The notes: generated by a model not told the origin, from the letters alone. A stretch of DNA of 38,941 bases from JAJRZX01 sp964407495 (GCA_964407495.1 CAYOVP010000014.1:1-38941); one strand, 5' to 3'. Positions 8,763-17,582 are shown, counted from the stretch's first letter. Numbers and translations are program-made.

Positions 8763-10469
8763 TCAATCGGCCATGGTCACCCGCAGGACTTCTTCGAGTG
8801 TTGTTACGCCCTCGGCGGCCTTGGTAAGGCCGCTCATCCTGAGTGTCTTCATGCCCTCGGCTATGGCGGCGCGCTTTATCTCCGAGGAAGAGGCACCGTT
8901 GAGGACGAGTTCCTTGAGCGTCTCGGTAAAGGGCATGACCTCGTAGAGGGCGATCCTGCCCTTGAAACCCGTGCCATTGCAGGCAGAGCAACCCTTTCCC
9001 TTGTAGAAATCGCTCTTGAGTATCTCATCCTTGTCCTTGTCCACGGCAAGGTCTCTTATGACCTGGGGCGAGATCTCTATCTTCTCCTTGCACTCCTCGC
9101 ATATCTTCCGCGCAAGCCTCTGGGCAAGGATGAGGTTGGTGGCCGAGGCAACGAGAAAGGGCTCTATGCCCATATTGAGGAGCCTGTTCACTGTGGAAGG
9201 GGCGTCGTTCGTATGAAGAGTGGAGAGGACGAGGTGACCGGTAAGGGCGGCCTTTATGGCTATCTCCGCTGTCTCGTAGTCTCGTATCTCGCCTACCATG
9301 ATTATATCAGGGTCCTGGCGGAGAAAACTCCTTAGAGCGGCGGCAAAGTTGAGTCCTATCTCCTCGTGCATCTGTACTTGGTTTATGCCGGCGAGGTTGA
9401 ACTCAACAGGGTCTTCTGCTGTGGAGATATTGTCTGATGTCTTGTTGAGGTCAGAGAGGGCAGAGTACAGAGTAGTGGTCTTGCCGCTTCCAGTGGGGCC
9501 TGTGACGAGAACCATGCCCCAGGGCTGGTGTATGGCGTCAAGGAAGGACTTCAACGCATCTTCCTCGAAACCGAGTTTCGTCATGTCGAGTTGGAGGTTG
9601 CTCTTGTCCAGGAGGCGCATGACTACTTTTTCGCCAAAGAGCGTTGGCAGTACAGACACGCGGTAGTCCATCTCCCTGTTCTTGCCCATCTTGAGTTTGA
9701 TCCTGCCGTCCTGGGGAAGGCGCCTCTCGGCAATGTTGAGCGAACTCATTATCTTTATCCTCGAGGCAATGGCATTCTTGAGTTTTATCGGAGGCTTCAT
9801 CACCTCGTGAAGAACGCCGTCTATCCTGTAGCGTACGCGGAAGAGTTTCTCATAGGGCTCTATGTGTATGTCGCTCGCCCCCTTCTTTATGGCATCCGTG
9901 AGGATGAAGTTCACGAGCCTTACGACAGGGGCCTCTTCCGTGGCCTTCTTGAGGTCTGAGATATCGAGGTCGTCCTCTTCCTGGACGACCTCCATGTCCT
10001 CTTCCTCGAAATCCGTGAGGACACCCTCGAGGCCATAGTCCGAACTCTCGTAGTACTCGTCTATGGCCTCCTTTATGGCCTCATCAGAGGCAACGAGGGG
10101 CTCTACGTTGTAGCCGGTGAGAAACTTTATGTCGTCTATGGCGAAGATATTGGAGGGGTCGGACATGGCTATGACGAGTTTGGCGCCTGTCCGGCTGATG
10201 GGCATGATGTGGTACTTGCGCACCACGTCCTCGGGTATGAGTTTTATGACCTCAGGGTCTACCTCCACCTGTGAGAGGTCCACGGTGGGGATACCGTACT
10301 GGGTGCTGAGAAAACGCGTGAGTTCGTCCTCTGTTACGAACCCCAGTTTAGTAAGGTTGTAACCGAGCCTTCCACCGCCTTCTTTCTGGGCCTCGATGGC
10401 CTTTGCGAGTTGTTCCTCTGTAATGAGTTTTTCCCTTAAAAGGAGCTCGCCGAGCCTGTCAGTCATCAT
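8763..10469 (-). CDS. pilB: Type IV pilus assembly (extension) ATPase PilB
   Basis: A 568-residue GspE/PilB ATPase. The MshEN (GspE N-terminal) domain spans about 40-150; such domains bind cyclic-di-GMP in some homologues, but whether this one does cannot be read here. An acidic linker follows (154-168). The ATPase core has Walker A GPTGSGKT (324-331), Asp box, DIIMVGEIRD and the His box GHLVLSTLHT. The tetracysteine zinc site is present (C457, C460, C494, C497). It powers pilus polymerisation. Two ATGs in a row begin the ORF; no clear Shine-Dalgarno is visible before them. It heads the minus-strand pilus block and has a candidate sigma-70 promoter and a 130-nt leader. Confidence 0.95.
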   Translation of the reverse strand: MMTDRLGELLLREKLITEEQLAKAIEAQKEGGGRLGYNLTKLGFVTEDELTRFLSTQYGIPTVDLSQVEVDPEVIKLIPEDVVRKYHIMPISRTGAKLVIAMSDPSNIFAIDDIKFLTGYNVEPLVASDEAIKEAIDEYYESSDYGLEGVLTDFEEEDMEVVQEEDDLDISDLKKATEEAPVVRLVNFILTDAIKKGASDIHIEPYEKLFRVRYRIDGVLHEVMKPPIKLKNAIASRIKIMSSLNIAERRLPQDGRIKLKMGKNREMDYRVSVLPTLFGEKVVMRLLDKSNLQLDMTKLGFEEDALKSFLDAIHQPWGMVLVTGPTGSGKTTTLYSALSDLNKTSDNISTAEDPVEFNLAGINQVQMHEEIGLNFAAALRSFLRQDPDIIMVGEIRDYETAEIAIKAALTGHLVLSTLHTNDAPSTVNRLLNMGIEPFLVASATNLILAQRLARKICEECKEKIEISPQVIRDLAVDKDKDEILKSDFYKGKGCSACNGTGFKGRIALYEVMPFTETLKELVLNGASSSEIKRAAIAEGMKTLRMSGLTKAAEGVTTLEEVLRVTMAD

Positions 10470-10604
10470 AATCGAAAAGTAGCGAGGAGGTAAGTGTTGT
10501 TATTGACATCAAATAAGCATAAAGAGGCAAGGAAAGGCCCTTAAAGGGCGCGGGAGGGCCTCCTGTGGCCACAGGTGGGGCGGGGGCCGCTGGAACGATT
10601 CAAT

Positions 10605-10631
10605 GTTATATAAAATCTCCGCCCCTGTCAA
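10605..10631 (-). promoter_or_regulatory. Candidate sigma-70 promoter of pilB
   Basis: On the minus strand, TTGACA (10631-10626) is followed after 15 bp by TATAAC (10610-10605), or after 17 bp by TAACAT. A transcript starting near 10598 would have a leader of about 130 nt containing a 14-bp palindrome (10562-10575) and a GCCCTTTAAGGGC repeat (10540-10552). The -35 match is perfect but the spacing of the best -10 is short. Confidence 0.45.
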
Positions 10632-10687
10632 GACAATAACCAATGATTTGAGTTCTGCCCCTAAAAGGGCCTTCTGCCGACCTGCAT

Positions 10688-11872
10688 CTATGACTCCCTA
10701 TCATCTGTACATCGCCCTTGCAGGGCATTGGCCCGGGCAGGAAGCGTGATGCTGAAACTTGCCCCTCCCTCTGGCAAGTTCCTCGCCTCAAGCCTTCCGC
10801 CGTGGTCAGCAATGATGCTCCTCGAAATGGACAGGCCAAGCCCCACGTTATGCCCCCTGCCCTTCTCCTTAGTGGAGAAGAAGGGGTCGAAGATGCGTTC
10901 GAGTATATCCGCTGGTATGCCGGGGCCCGTGTCCCTCACCTCTGCAACCACCATGGGCACTCCCCTCTCATCTCCCCATAGGCGCGTACTTATACATATC
11001 CTGCCATAGCCGCCGAGGGCGTCGCGCGCGTTCTTGACGAGATTCAGCATGACTTCCATCAACTGCCCCCTCACGCCGTGCACAACCGGCAGGCCCCCGA
11101 AGAGATCGAGCCTCGTCTCGATGGAGGTCACGTTCAACTCAGAGACGAAGAGCGAGAGGGTGGCCCTTATCACCTCGTTCATGTCCACGTCCTCGCGCTC
11201 CTCCCTGAAGGGCCGCGCATAACTCAGCATGTCCAAGATAATGTACTTCGACCTTACTGCCGCATCTCTTATCTTCTCAAGGAGCGCATAGTTGCGGTCA
11301 CTCCGGCAGGTACGCCCCATGAGCACCTCTACGAGGCCGAGTATACCCGCAAGTGGACTATTGAGTTCATGGGCTATGCCTGCGCCCATCTCTCCGAGAG
11401 AGACGAGTTTTGCCGACTCTATCATCTTCTGCTCCGACTCCCTTATCTGCCTCAAGGCCTCTTCGAGTTCAGCGGTCCTCTCCCTTACCCGTTCTTCCAG
11501 GGCGCTTATCTGCCCCCTGAGGCTCCTCTCGAGGCATACCCTCTCGGTAAGGTCGCGCCAGACCTCCAGCACAAGGGGTTGACCGGCAAGGTGAACAACC
11601 CGCGCGCTTACGTCCACCTCCACAATGCCGCCCTGTTTCTTCCTCATCTCCCCGTTATGAAGGTATCCCCTGCCGTCAAAGACACAGCGCCTGAAGTGCT
11701 CGCAATAAGACCTCTGGGCCAGACCCTCGGGGTAGAGTTCAGGTGTGGCCATTGCCCTCAACTCCTCCGGCGAGAAACCCGTGAGGTGAGACGCGGCCCT
11801 GTTGGCCTCTACAATCGCGAGCCCCTCGGGCTCTACGAGGACCACGGCATCAGCGATCATGTCCACGAGCAC
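10688..11872 (-). CDS. PAS-domain sensor histidine kinase (soluble)
   Basis: A 394-residue kinase from the GTG at 11870-11872. It has a PAS domain (~1-112), a coiled coil (~120-155), HisKA with the phosphoacceptor in GIAHELNSPLAG, and HATPase motifs NLVKNARDALGG, DTGPGIPAD and VGLGLSISRSIIADHGG. No membrane segment is visible, so it is cytoplasmic and its signal unknown. The start is odd. The reading frame stays open to a TAA at 11909-11911, and the 11 extra codons (LQAVEAQKKYA) look like the helix that usually precedes a PAS domain. A GGAGG site (11916-11912) lies 6 nt before the in-frame CTG at 11905-11903. An ATG at 11918-11916 would join the same frame if one C of the CCCC run were absent. 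No response regulator is adjacent. Confidence 0.85.
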   Translation of the reverse strand: MLVDMIADAVVLVEPEGLAIVEANRAASHLTGFSPEELRAMATPELYPEGLAQRSYCEHFRRCVFDGRGYLHNGEMRKKQGGIVEVDVSARVVHLAGQPLVLEVWRDLTERVCLERSLRGQISALEERVRERTAELEEALRQIRESEQKMIESAKLVSLGEMGAGIAHELNSPLAGILGLVEVLMGRTCRSDRNYALLEKIRDAAVRSKYIILDMLSYARPFREEREDVDMNEVIRATLSLFVSELNVTSIETRLDLFGGLPVVHGVRGQLMEVMLNLVKNARDALGGYGRICISTRLWGDERGVPMVVAEVRDTGPGIPADILERIFDPFFSTKEKGRGHNVGLGLSISRSIIADHGGRLEARNLPEGGASFSITLPARANALQGRCTDDRES

Positions 11873-11905
11873 CGCGTACTTCTTCTGCGCTTCAACCGCT
11901 TGCAG

Positions 11906-12197
11906 GGGTTACCTCCATGCCCGGGTGGTCTTAATTGGTAAAGAAACATACAAGTGCCCTTGAAGACTCGTGGCGGTTCCTCGCTGAAAAATCCCGGGCC
12001 TCTCTGGACAAGGAAGAAAGAGCAGGGCCAGGTGAGACGGTCAGCCTGGGAAGAGGGGTCAGAGAGGGCCTTCCACTCCGCCCCCCGCTCTATCTATCCT
12101 TAATATGTAAACGCGCTTTTTACACGGGGACTTTAGAGACTTGCCACCTTCCCTGTGGAGAGAGGCAGGGGAAGAGAGGCCTCCTGGAGGTACTGGC
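11906..12197. other. Intergenic region between pgsA and the PAS kinase
   Basis: About 290 bp with no convincing gene. It holds a GGAGG site in front of the kinase and a perfect inverted repeat TGTAAA-N7-TTTACA at 12106-12124, which could be an operator. A TATTAA just beyond the repeat is a possible minus-strand -10, but no good -35 accompanies it. The long plus-strand ORFs here are not convincing. Confidence 0.5.
12106..12124. promoter_or_regulatory. Inverted repeat TGTAAA-N7-TTTACA, possible operator
   Basis: Perfect 6-bp arms around a 7-bp spacer (CGCGCTT on the plus strand), about 190 bp upstream of the kinase start and about 75 bp past the pgsA stop. The symmetry and spacing resemble dimeric repressor sites. 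No regulator is identified. Confidence 0.3.
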
Positions 12198-12743
12198 CTA
12201 CTCGGGATGGTTGGCGGAGAAGAACCTCACGAAGTAGTCCACTCCAGACCACATGGTGAGGATGAAGGTAGGGATGAGGGTGAAGAAACCTATGGCATGA
12301 AAATCGAGACCATAGAAGGTGTGGTGAGCAAGGAGCGAGGCCACGCAGACTATCTGGAAGACGGTCTTGACCTTGCCGAGCCTGCCCGCTGCTATTACGA
12401 CACCCATGTCCGATGCAACGGCCCGCAGGCCCGTAACAGCGATCTCGCGTGCCACTATGAGCGTAACAACCCAGGCAGGAACCCGGCCAAGGGGGATGAG
12501 CATGATGAAGGACGAGATGATGAGGAGTTTGTCTGCCAGCGGGTCGAGGAACTTTCCAAGGGATGTCACGAGCCCGCGCTTTCTCGCCACGTACCCGTCG
12601 AGCCAGTCCGTTATGCAGACAAGAAGAAAGAACAGGGCCGCCACCACGCTCAGGACTACGCCAGGCGAGACGAGGAGGAGTATAATCACGGGCACTGCCG
12701 CAACCCTTGCCAGCGAGAGGACATTGGGAAGGTTCAGCGGCAT
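12198..12743 (-). CDS. pgsA: CDP-diacylglycerol-glycerol-3-phosphate 3-phosphatidyltransferase PgsA
   Basis: Integral membrane enzyme making phosphatidylglycerol phosphate from CDP-diacylglycerol and glycerol-3-phosphate. The CDP-alcohol phosphotransferase motif DG-x2-AR-x8-G-x3-D-x3-D is complete (D49, G50, A53, R54, G63, D67, D71 from the chosen start). About four or five membrane segments are visible. The ORF is open upstream to 12842, but I place the start at the ATG 12741-12743: it has a GGAGG 7 nt upstream and yields MPLNLPNVLSLAR, the usual PgsA beginning. The 181-residue length is normal for the family. Confidence 0.93.
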   Translation of the reverse strand: MPLNLPNVLSLARVAAVPVIILLLVSPGVVLSVVAALFFLLVCITDWLDGYVARKRGLVTSLGKFLDPLADKLLIISSFIMLIPLGRVPAWVVTLIVAREIAVTGLRAVASDMGVVIAAGRLGKVKTVFQIVCVASLLAHHTFYGLDFHAIGFFTLIPTFILTMWSGVDYFVRFFSANHPE

Positions 12744-12953
12744 GCCCCTTCCTCCGGTACGGAGCCTCTGAACTGTCTCTCGGATCTTCTGTCTAAGTCT
12801 TGCCGGGTAGTTGCCTATCATATCCGGGACCGTCACTGGCAACAGGTGAAGATATTATGATTGTACGGTGTTCCAAGGAAGAGGTGAAAACAACGAGGCG
12901 GGTCACTCTCTTGAAAGGCAGAACTGCACTTCGCTCTCTCTACCCCTGTCTGC

Positions 12954-13541
12954 CTACCTTGAACTGAACTTCTCGTAATAAGCGAGGACTTTCTTCACGT
13001 AATCCCTCGTCTCCTCAAAGGGCGGCACAGCGCCGTACCTCAAGACAGCCTTCTCGCCGGCGTTGTAAGCGGCAACGGCAAGACGGGTATCGGCACGGAA
13101 GAGCCTTAGAAGACGTGCGAGATAGCGAACCCCTCCATCGATATTCTCCTCAGGGTCCGAGGTATCGGCCACCCCCATCTCCCTGGCCGTCTCGGGCATG
13201 AGTTGCATCAGCCCCCTTGCCCCGGTCCCAGACCTTGCCGATGGATCGAAGTCAGACTCTGCCTTGATGAGCGCCGCAACGAGCGCCGGGTCAACACCGT
13301 ATTTAAGGGCCTTTTCTCGTATTATGCGGTCGACCTTGGCCCTCGAAGGACCACTGCCCTCCCAGGGCTCCCTCACAACGGTCTCGCGCATGATCATCTC
13401 GTAACCACCGGTCTTGGGCACATTGGTTATGTGCATCACCCCAGAACCGTCTGTATAGGCGTAAAAATCGGCGTACGAGATAGTAGTGAGCAGATGAAAA
13501 ACCAGAACCCCGAAGAATAGAGAGAGAGCCGACTTCTTCAT
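12954..13541 (-). CDS. Lytic transglycosylase (SLT domain), secreted
   Basis: A 195-residue exported protein. The signal peptide (1-24) probably ends at SYA|DF. A short region resembling the DUF4124 module follows (FYAYTDGSGVMHITNVP), then the SLT domain (~70-190) with catalytic E95 in KAESDFDPSA, GLMQLMPETA (110-119) and AYNAGE (158-163). It cleaves peptidoglycan glycan strands to 1,6-anhydro-muropeptides in the periplasm. It is divergent from nadB. All expected catalytic motifs are intact; the exact subfamily (Slt70-like or MltE-like) is not resolved. Confidence 0.93.
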   Translation of the reverse strand: MKKSALSLFFGVLVFHLLTTISYADFYAYTDGSGVMHITNVPKTGGYEMIMRETVVREPWEGSGPSRAKVDRIIREKALKYGVDPALVAALIKAESDFDPSARSGTGARGLMQLMPETAREMGVADTSDPEENIDGGVRYLARLLRLFRADTRLAVAAYNAGEKAVLRYGAVPPFEETRDYVKKVLAYYEKFSSR

Positions 13542-13692
13542 ACCTTCAACCCTCGTGAGAACATCTCCAGCACGAATCCAAAATACCAGTAAAGACCGGA
13601 AAAATCAAGCCTGGAGTCCCTGCCAGGCCGCCACAAAGGGCATGGCCCAATGGAAACCGGGCCCAAAGAGGCGGGAACGTACAAAGAAAAAA

Positions 13693-13721
13693 TTGACAGC
13701 ACCGGTTATTTTACCTATCCT
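13693..13721 (+). promoter_or_regulatory. Sigma-70 promoter of nadB
   Basis: TTGACA at 13693-13698, 17-bp spacer, TATCCT at 13716-13721. The -35 is a perfect match and the -10 matches at four of six positions. Predicted transcription start is near 13728, giving a leader of about 50 nt before the first nadB ATG. Confidence 0.6.
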
Positions 13722-13777
13722 GAATAAATCGCGTACTCTCTCGACCACTCTCCAGCCGGCCTTGCCACGGCCCCCTT

Positions 13778-15385
13778 ATGAGTAGGAGAAACTCGCATCC
13801 CATGGAAATACGATCAGATTTTCTCGTCATAGGCAGCGGCATATCCGGGCTCATCCTCGCCCTCAAGGTCTCTGGGGCCGGAAGCGTGGCCCTCGTTACC
13901 AAGAGAAACATCGAGGAATCGGCCACCTACTACGCACAGGGCGGCATAGCCGGGGTCATAGGACCGGACGACTCCTTCTCGTCCCATATAAGAGACACCC
14001 TCAACGCCGGCGCCGGCCTCTGCCACGAAGAGGTGGTAAGGACCATCGTCGAGGAAGGCCCGGCCCTCATAAACGAACTGAGCGACCTGGGGGTGAGTTT
14101 TTCCGGCAGGCCCAGCGGCGGCCTCGACCTCGGAAAAGAGGGCGGCCACACCAGGCGGCGTATAGTCCATGCCGGAGACTTTACGGGTAGCGTCATCGAG
14201 GAGGCCCTCGTCTCTGCCGTAAAAAAAGAAAAAAACATAGCCATATACACCGACCACATTGCCGTGAACCTCATAAGGGGCAGTGTCAATGGGAAACAAG
14301 ACGGCATACTCGGGGCCTATGTCCTCGACAAGAGCAAGGGCGAGGTCCATACCTTTACGGCCCATGCCACGGTACTCGCAACAGGCGGGGCCGGAAAGGT
14401 CTACCTCTACACATCCAACCCTGACGTGGCAACAGGAGACGGCATTGCCATGGCCGCCAGGGCAGGCGCTGTCATCGCCAACATGGAGTTCATACAGTTC
14501 CACCCCACCTGCCTCTTCCATCCCCATGCCAAAAACTTCCTCATCTCCGAGGCAGTACGCGGCGAGGGCGCGGTCCTGCGCCTGGCCGACGGCACCCCCT
14601 TCATGAAAGACCGCCACCCAATGGCAGACCTCGCCCCGCGGGACATAGTGGCCCGTGCCATCGACTATGAACTCAAACGGAGCGGCTCGGAGTGCGTATA
14701 CCTCGACATCACGCACAAGAACGCAGACTTCATAAAAAGACGCTTCCCAAACATATACAAGAAGTGCCTCTCCTTCGGCCTCGACATGACGAAAGAGCCC
14801 CTGCCAGTGGTCCCTGCGGCACACTATACCTGCGGAGGCGTCAAGACCGACATCAACGGCAGGACGAGCCTCAGAGGACTGTACGCCATAGGAGAGACTG
14901 CGTGCACCGGGCTCCATGGGGCCAACCGCCTTGCCTCCAACTCACTGCTCGAAGGACTCGTCCTCTCCGACAGGTCGGCAAGAGACCTCTTGCGCATGAT
15001 CGAAGAAAAAAAATCCTCTGCCCCGCCTGAAGTGGAACCCTGGCGAAAGGGCTCTGCCGTTCCAAGCGACGAGGCCGTTGTCATCACGCAGAACTGGGAC
15101 GAGATACGCCGCTTCATGTGGAACTACGTAGGCATAGTGCGTTCGAACAAGCGGCTCGCAAGGGCCATGTCCAGGATCAAACTCCTGCAGAAGGAAATAG
15201 AGGAATACTACTGGGACTTCACCATTACGTCAGACCTCGTGGAACTGAGAAATATCGCCACAGTGGCAGAACTCATAATAAGATCCGCTGTCCTCAGGAA
15301 AGAATCCCGCGGCCTGCACTACAATATCGACTACCCGGAGAGAGACGACAGACACTTCAGAAAAGATACGGAGATAAGACTCTGA
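13778..15385 (+). CDS. nadB: L-aspartate oxidase NadB
   Basis: FAD enzyme that oxidises L-aspartate to iminoaspartate, the first step of de novo NAD synthesis; iminoaspartate goes to NadA (not in this window). A 535-residue protein of normal size. It shows the FAD-binding FLVIGSGISGLILALK (15-30), SATYYAQGGIAGV, the active-site HTRRRIVHAGD segment, FIQFHPTCLF, HYTCGGVKTD and GLHGANRLASNSLLEGLV. These favour NadB over the related succinate dehydrogenase and fumarate reductase subunits. Two starts are possible: ATG 13778 (poor ribosome site) or ATG 13802 (AGGAG 13 nt upstream). It is monocistronic from its own promoter. A copy of the dispersed hairpin repeat lies about 30 bp after the stop. Confidence 0.95.
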   Translation: MSRRNSHPMEIRSDFLVIGSGISGLILALKVSGAGSVALVTKRNIEESATYYAQGGIAGVIGPDDSFSSHIRDTLNAGAGLCHEEVVRTIVEEGPALINELSDLGVSFSGRPSGGLDLGKEGGHTRRRIVHAGDFTGSVIEEALVSAVKKEKNIAIYTDHIAVNLIRGSVNGKQDGILGAYVLDKSKGEVHTFTAHATVLATGGAGKVYLYTSNPDVATGDGIAMAARAGAVIANMEFIQFHPTCLFHPHAKNFLISEAVRGEGAVLRLADGTPFMKDRHPMADLAPRDIVARAIDYELKRSGSECVYLDITHKNADFIKRRFPNIYKKCLSFGLDMTKEPLPVVPAAHYTCGGVKTDINGRTSLRGLYAIGETACTGLHGANRLASNSLLEGLVLSDRSARDLLRMIEEKKSSAPPEVEPWRKGSAVPSDEAVVITQNWDEIRRFMWNYVGIVRSNKRLARAMSRIKLLQKEIEEYYWDFTITSDLVELRNIATVAELIIRSAVLRKESRGLHYNIDYPERDDRHFRKDTEIRL

Positions 15386-15417
15386 AAAAGTGAAGGAAAG
15401 GTAAGAAAGAAAAAGGC

Positions 15418-15458
15418 CTTACTTTCTCTTGGAAAAAGAAAGTAAGACAAAGAAAACC
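15418..15458 (+). repeat. Dispersed hairpin repeat, copy A
   Basis: Inverted arms CTTACTTTCT (15418-15427) and AGAAAGTAAG (15437-15446) around CTTGGAAAA, followed by ACAAAGAAAACC. It belongs to the same family as the copies at 35339-35466 and 38437-38478, sharing the CTTTCT-TTGGAAAA-AGAAAG core and the CAAAGAAAACC tail. It lies between the convergent nadB and receiver-kinase genes and could act as a terminator stem, though no long T-tract follows. Confidence 0.75.
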
Positions 15459-15524
15459 AGTGTATCAAGAAAACACCGTCGGCAACTCGCGAGCAACCAG
15501 CACCGCCCCTCAGTCACCCTCGCC

Positions 15525-16595
15525 TCAAGTCTCGGGCCAGAGGCAATCGAGCGCTATGGTAACCAATGTCCCCTTTCCCGGCTCACTCTCCACGTTTATC
15601 TCTCCACCGTGGTCTGATACTATCCTGTGCGCCATGGTGAGCCCAAGGCCTGCCCCCTCGAGGCGCGAGGTCTGGAAGGGATGAAAGATCTTCTTAAGTT
15701 CCGCGGCGTCTATTCCAGGCCCGTTGTCCCTTATCTCAACAAAGGCCTTGCCGTCTTCGAGCCGCGTCCTTGCCTCTATGAGGCCCTCGCTACCCATGGC
15801 CTCCACCGAGTTCTGTATTATATTGAAGAGCGCTGTCTTGAGATTTATGTAATCCATCTTCACAACGGGCGAGGGGGTAGCGTAATCAGTCCTTATCTCT
15901 ATTTCCCTATCCTCAAGAAGGAACCCCGCATCGCGCAGGGCGTCTTCCACCACGCGGTTGAGTTCACCGGGCTTTGGCCGCGAGACGAGTATGCGCTTGT
16001 AGTCATCTACGCGCTCTATCATCTTCTCGAGCCTCTCCACGCACTTTATGATGGCCCCGGCATAGTCTCTGCACTTCTCGTCAGTGGTGCGCTCATGGAG
16101 CCGCCTGGCCATGCCGCCTATGACCATGAGGGGATTTCGTATCTCATGGGCGATGCCGTCCACCATGCCGCCGAGGGCGGCCATCTTCTCGGTCTCGCGA
16201 ATGCGTTTCTGGAGGGCACGGACACGTAAGAGTGCCCGCACGCGTGCAGAGACCTCACGGAGGCTGAAAGGCTTGGTAATGTAGTCCTCGGCCCCAACAT
16301 CGAAGCCCTGCACCTTGTGCTCCACCTCGCCGAGGCCAGTGAGCATGATCACGGGGATGTAGCGGAGTTTCTCGTCTTCCTTGAGTATCTTCAGGACCTC
16401 GTACCCGTTCATCCGAGGCATCATCACGTCCATGAGGATGAGGTCGGGGTTGAAGGTGCGCACCCGTTCCAGTGCCTCCACCCCGTTGGAAACACTGTCC
16501 ACCTCGTAGCCCTCGCGCTCCATCTTCACGGTGAGGAGGACAACGTTCTTCTCGTCGTCGTCAACTACGAGTACGCGCGGTTTTATGCTTCCCAT
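15525..16595 (-). CDS. Response regulator-histidine kinase hybrid (REC-HisKA-HATPase)
   Basis: A 356-residue cytoplasmic protein. The N-terminal receiver (~5-123) has D12-D13-D14, phosphoacceptor D56 in DLILMD and K108. It is fused to HisKA with H150 in GIAHEIRNP and to an HATPase with NIIQNSVEAMGS, DNGPGID and GAGLGLTMAHRIVSDHGG. This receiver-first order is used where an upstream kinase controls a second kinase in a phosphorelay. There is no DNA-binding domain. The ATG has GGGAAAG upstream and follows the TPR lipoprotein stop by 12 bp, so the two genes are probably co-transcribed. Input and output partners are unknown. Confidence 0.9.
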   Translation of the reverse strand: MGSIKPRVLVVDDDEKNVVLLTVKMEREGYEVDSVSNGVEALERVRTFNPDLILMDVMMPRMNGYEVLKILKEDEKLRYIPVIMLTGLGEVEHKVQGFDVGAEDYITKPFSLREVSARVRALLRVRALQKRIRETEKMAALGGMVDGIAHEIRNPLMVIGGMARRLHERTTDEKCRDYAGAIIKCVERLEKMIERVDDYKRILVSRPKPGELNRVVEDALRDAGFLLEDREIEIRTDYATPSPVVKMDYINLKTALFNIIQNSVEAMGSEGLIEARTRLEDGKAFVEIRDNGPGIDAAELKKIFHPFQTSRLEGAGLGLTMAHRIVSDHGGEINVESEPGKGTLVTIALDCLWPET

Positions 16596-16607
16596 ATTAC
16601 TTTCCCA

Positions 16608-17582
16608 TCATCTCGCATCAGAGAGTACTGCCTCTCTCATGGCCCTGTAAAACCTCTCGTTCTTCCTGTCGCCCATGGAATGGTAGAGATCAACGAGTTT
16701 ATCAAGGTCTTCGATCTCTCTTCCAACGAGGCCGGCCTTCCTGTCCAGGAGATAGGCCTTCTTGTAAAGCCCGGCGGCCTCTTCGTACCACCCTGCCCCG
16801 GCGAGGAGGCCGGCGCTTCCACGCAGATCAAGGGCCATGGCGCGGAGGTTGCCCATTGATTCGTCGATCCCATAGGCCTTTCTGTAGTAGGCCGTTGCCA
16901 TGGTGGCCTCGTCCTTCCTGGCGAGTATGCGGGCCATCAGCCTGTACGATTCTGCGGCCTCGGCCCCGGGCCGGCCCTTGCCCTCTATGGCAATGGCCTT
17001 GTCCACCACGCCGGCGGCCTCGTCCACCCTGCCGGCCTCGAGGTAAACACGGCCCGCAAGATTCAGAGTGCGGGGCTCCTGCCCTGCCCCGGCGTCTTCG
17101 AGCAAGAGTGCGTCCTTGATGTTCTTTACTGCCATCTCGAGCCGCCCGGACCGGAGAAAGGCCTCTGCAAGGGCGGAGTAGGCCTCTGAGAGCCCCCTCT
17201 CATCACGCGTTGAGAAGGCAAGTTTCACGGCAGACGTAAGGGTCTTAAGTGCGCGTGGCACCTTGCCAAGGGCTGTCTGCGCCCTGCCCATGCCAACAAG
17301 GTCGGCCACTCGCCCGCTACCGTCCCCAAGGGTGGTATCCATATCTAAGGCCTCTCGAAAACGCACGAGAGCGGCCCTGTAGTCGCCCCCCTCATAGGCA
17401 GAAGCGCCCTGGGTCCTCGTCTGCAGGGCCCGGGCCCTCAAAAAGGTATCCTCAGTCTCGCGAAGAGGTCTCTGCACGGGCGCGCAACCAAAGAACAGAG
17501 TCGCCACCACAAGAAGAAAAAAAAACGGCCCTGCCCCACTCCATAGCCCCCTGACGTACCTGGCCCCTTGCCTGTATCCCAT
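16608..17582 (-). CDS. TPR-repeat lipoprotein
   Basis: The frame is open up to 17699, but the ATG at 17580-17582 best precedes a lipoprotein signal (324 residues): basic n-region, hydrophobic FFFLLVVATLFF, then lipobox FFGC with the lipidated Cys at about 33. The mature part is almost entirely helical TPR-like repeats (about six) with alternating Ala/Leu pairs such as GRAQTALGKVPRALKTL, AEAFLRSGRLEMAV and GRVYLEAGRVDEAA. A Shine-Dalgarno is not obvious. It is encoded just before the receiver-kinase hybrid, so it may be an envelope sensor or scaffold for that pathway; this is inference. No enzyme motif is visible. Confidence 0.82.
   Translation of the reverse strand: MGYRQGARYVRGLWSGAGPFFFLLVVATLFFGCAPVQRPLRETEDTFLRARALQTRTQGASAYEGGDYRAALVRFREALDMDTTLGDGSGRVADLVGMGRAQTALGKVPRALKTLTSAVKLAFSTRDERGLSEAYSALAEAFLRSGRLEMAVKNIKDALLLEDAGAGQEPRTLNLAGRVYLEAGRVDEAAGVVDKAIAIEGKGRPGAEAAESYRLMARILARKDEATMATAYYRKAYGIDESMGNLRAMALDLRGSAGLLAGAGWYEEAAGLYKKAYLLDRKAGLVGREIEDLDKLVDLYHSMGDRKNERFYRAMREAVLSDAR

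Noticed and set aside
13814..14917. 367-codon minus-strand ORF
   Set aside because: Antisense to nadB, whose family motifs are clear. The antisense protein has no recognisable features.
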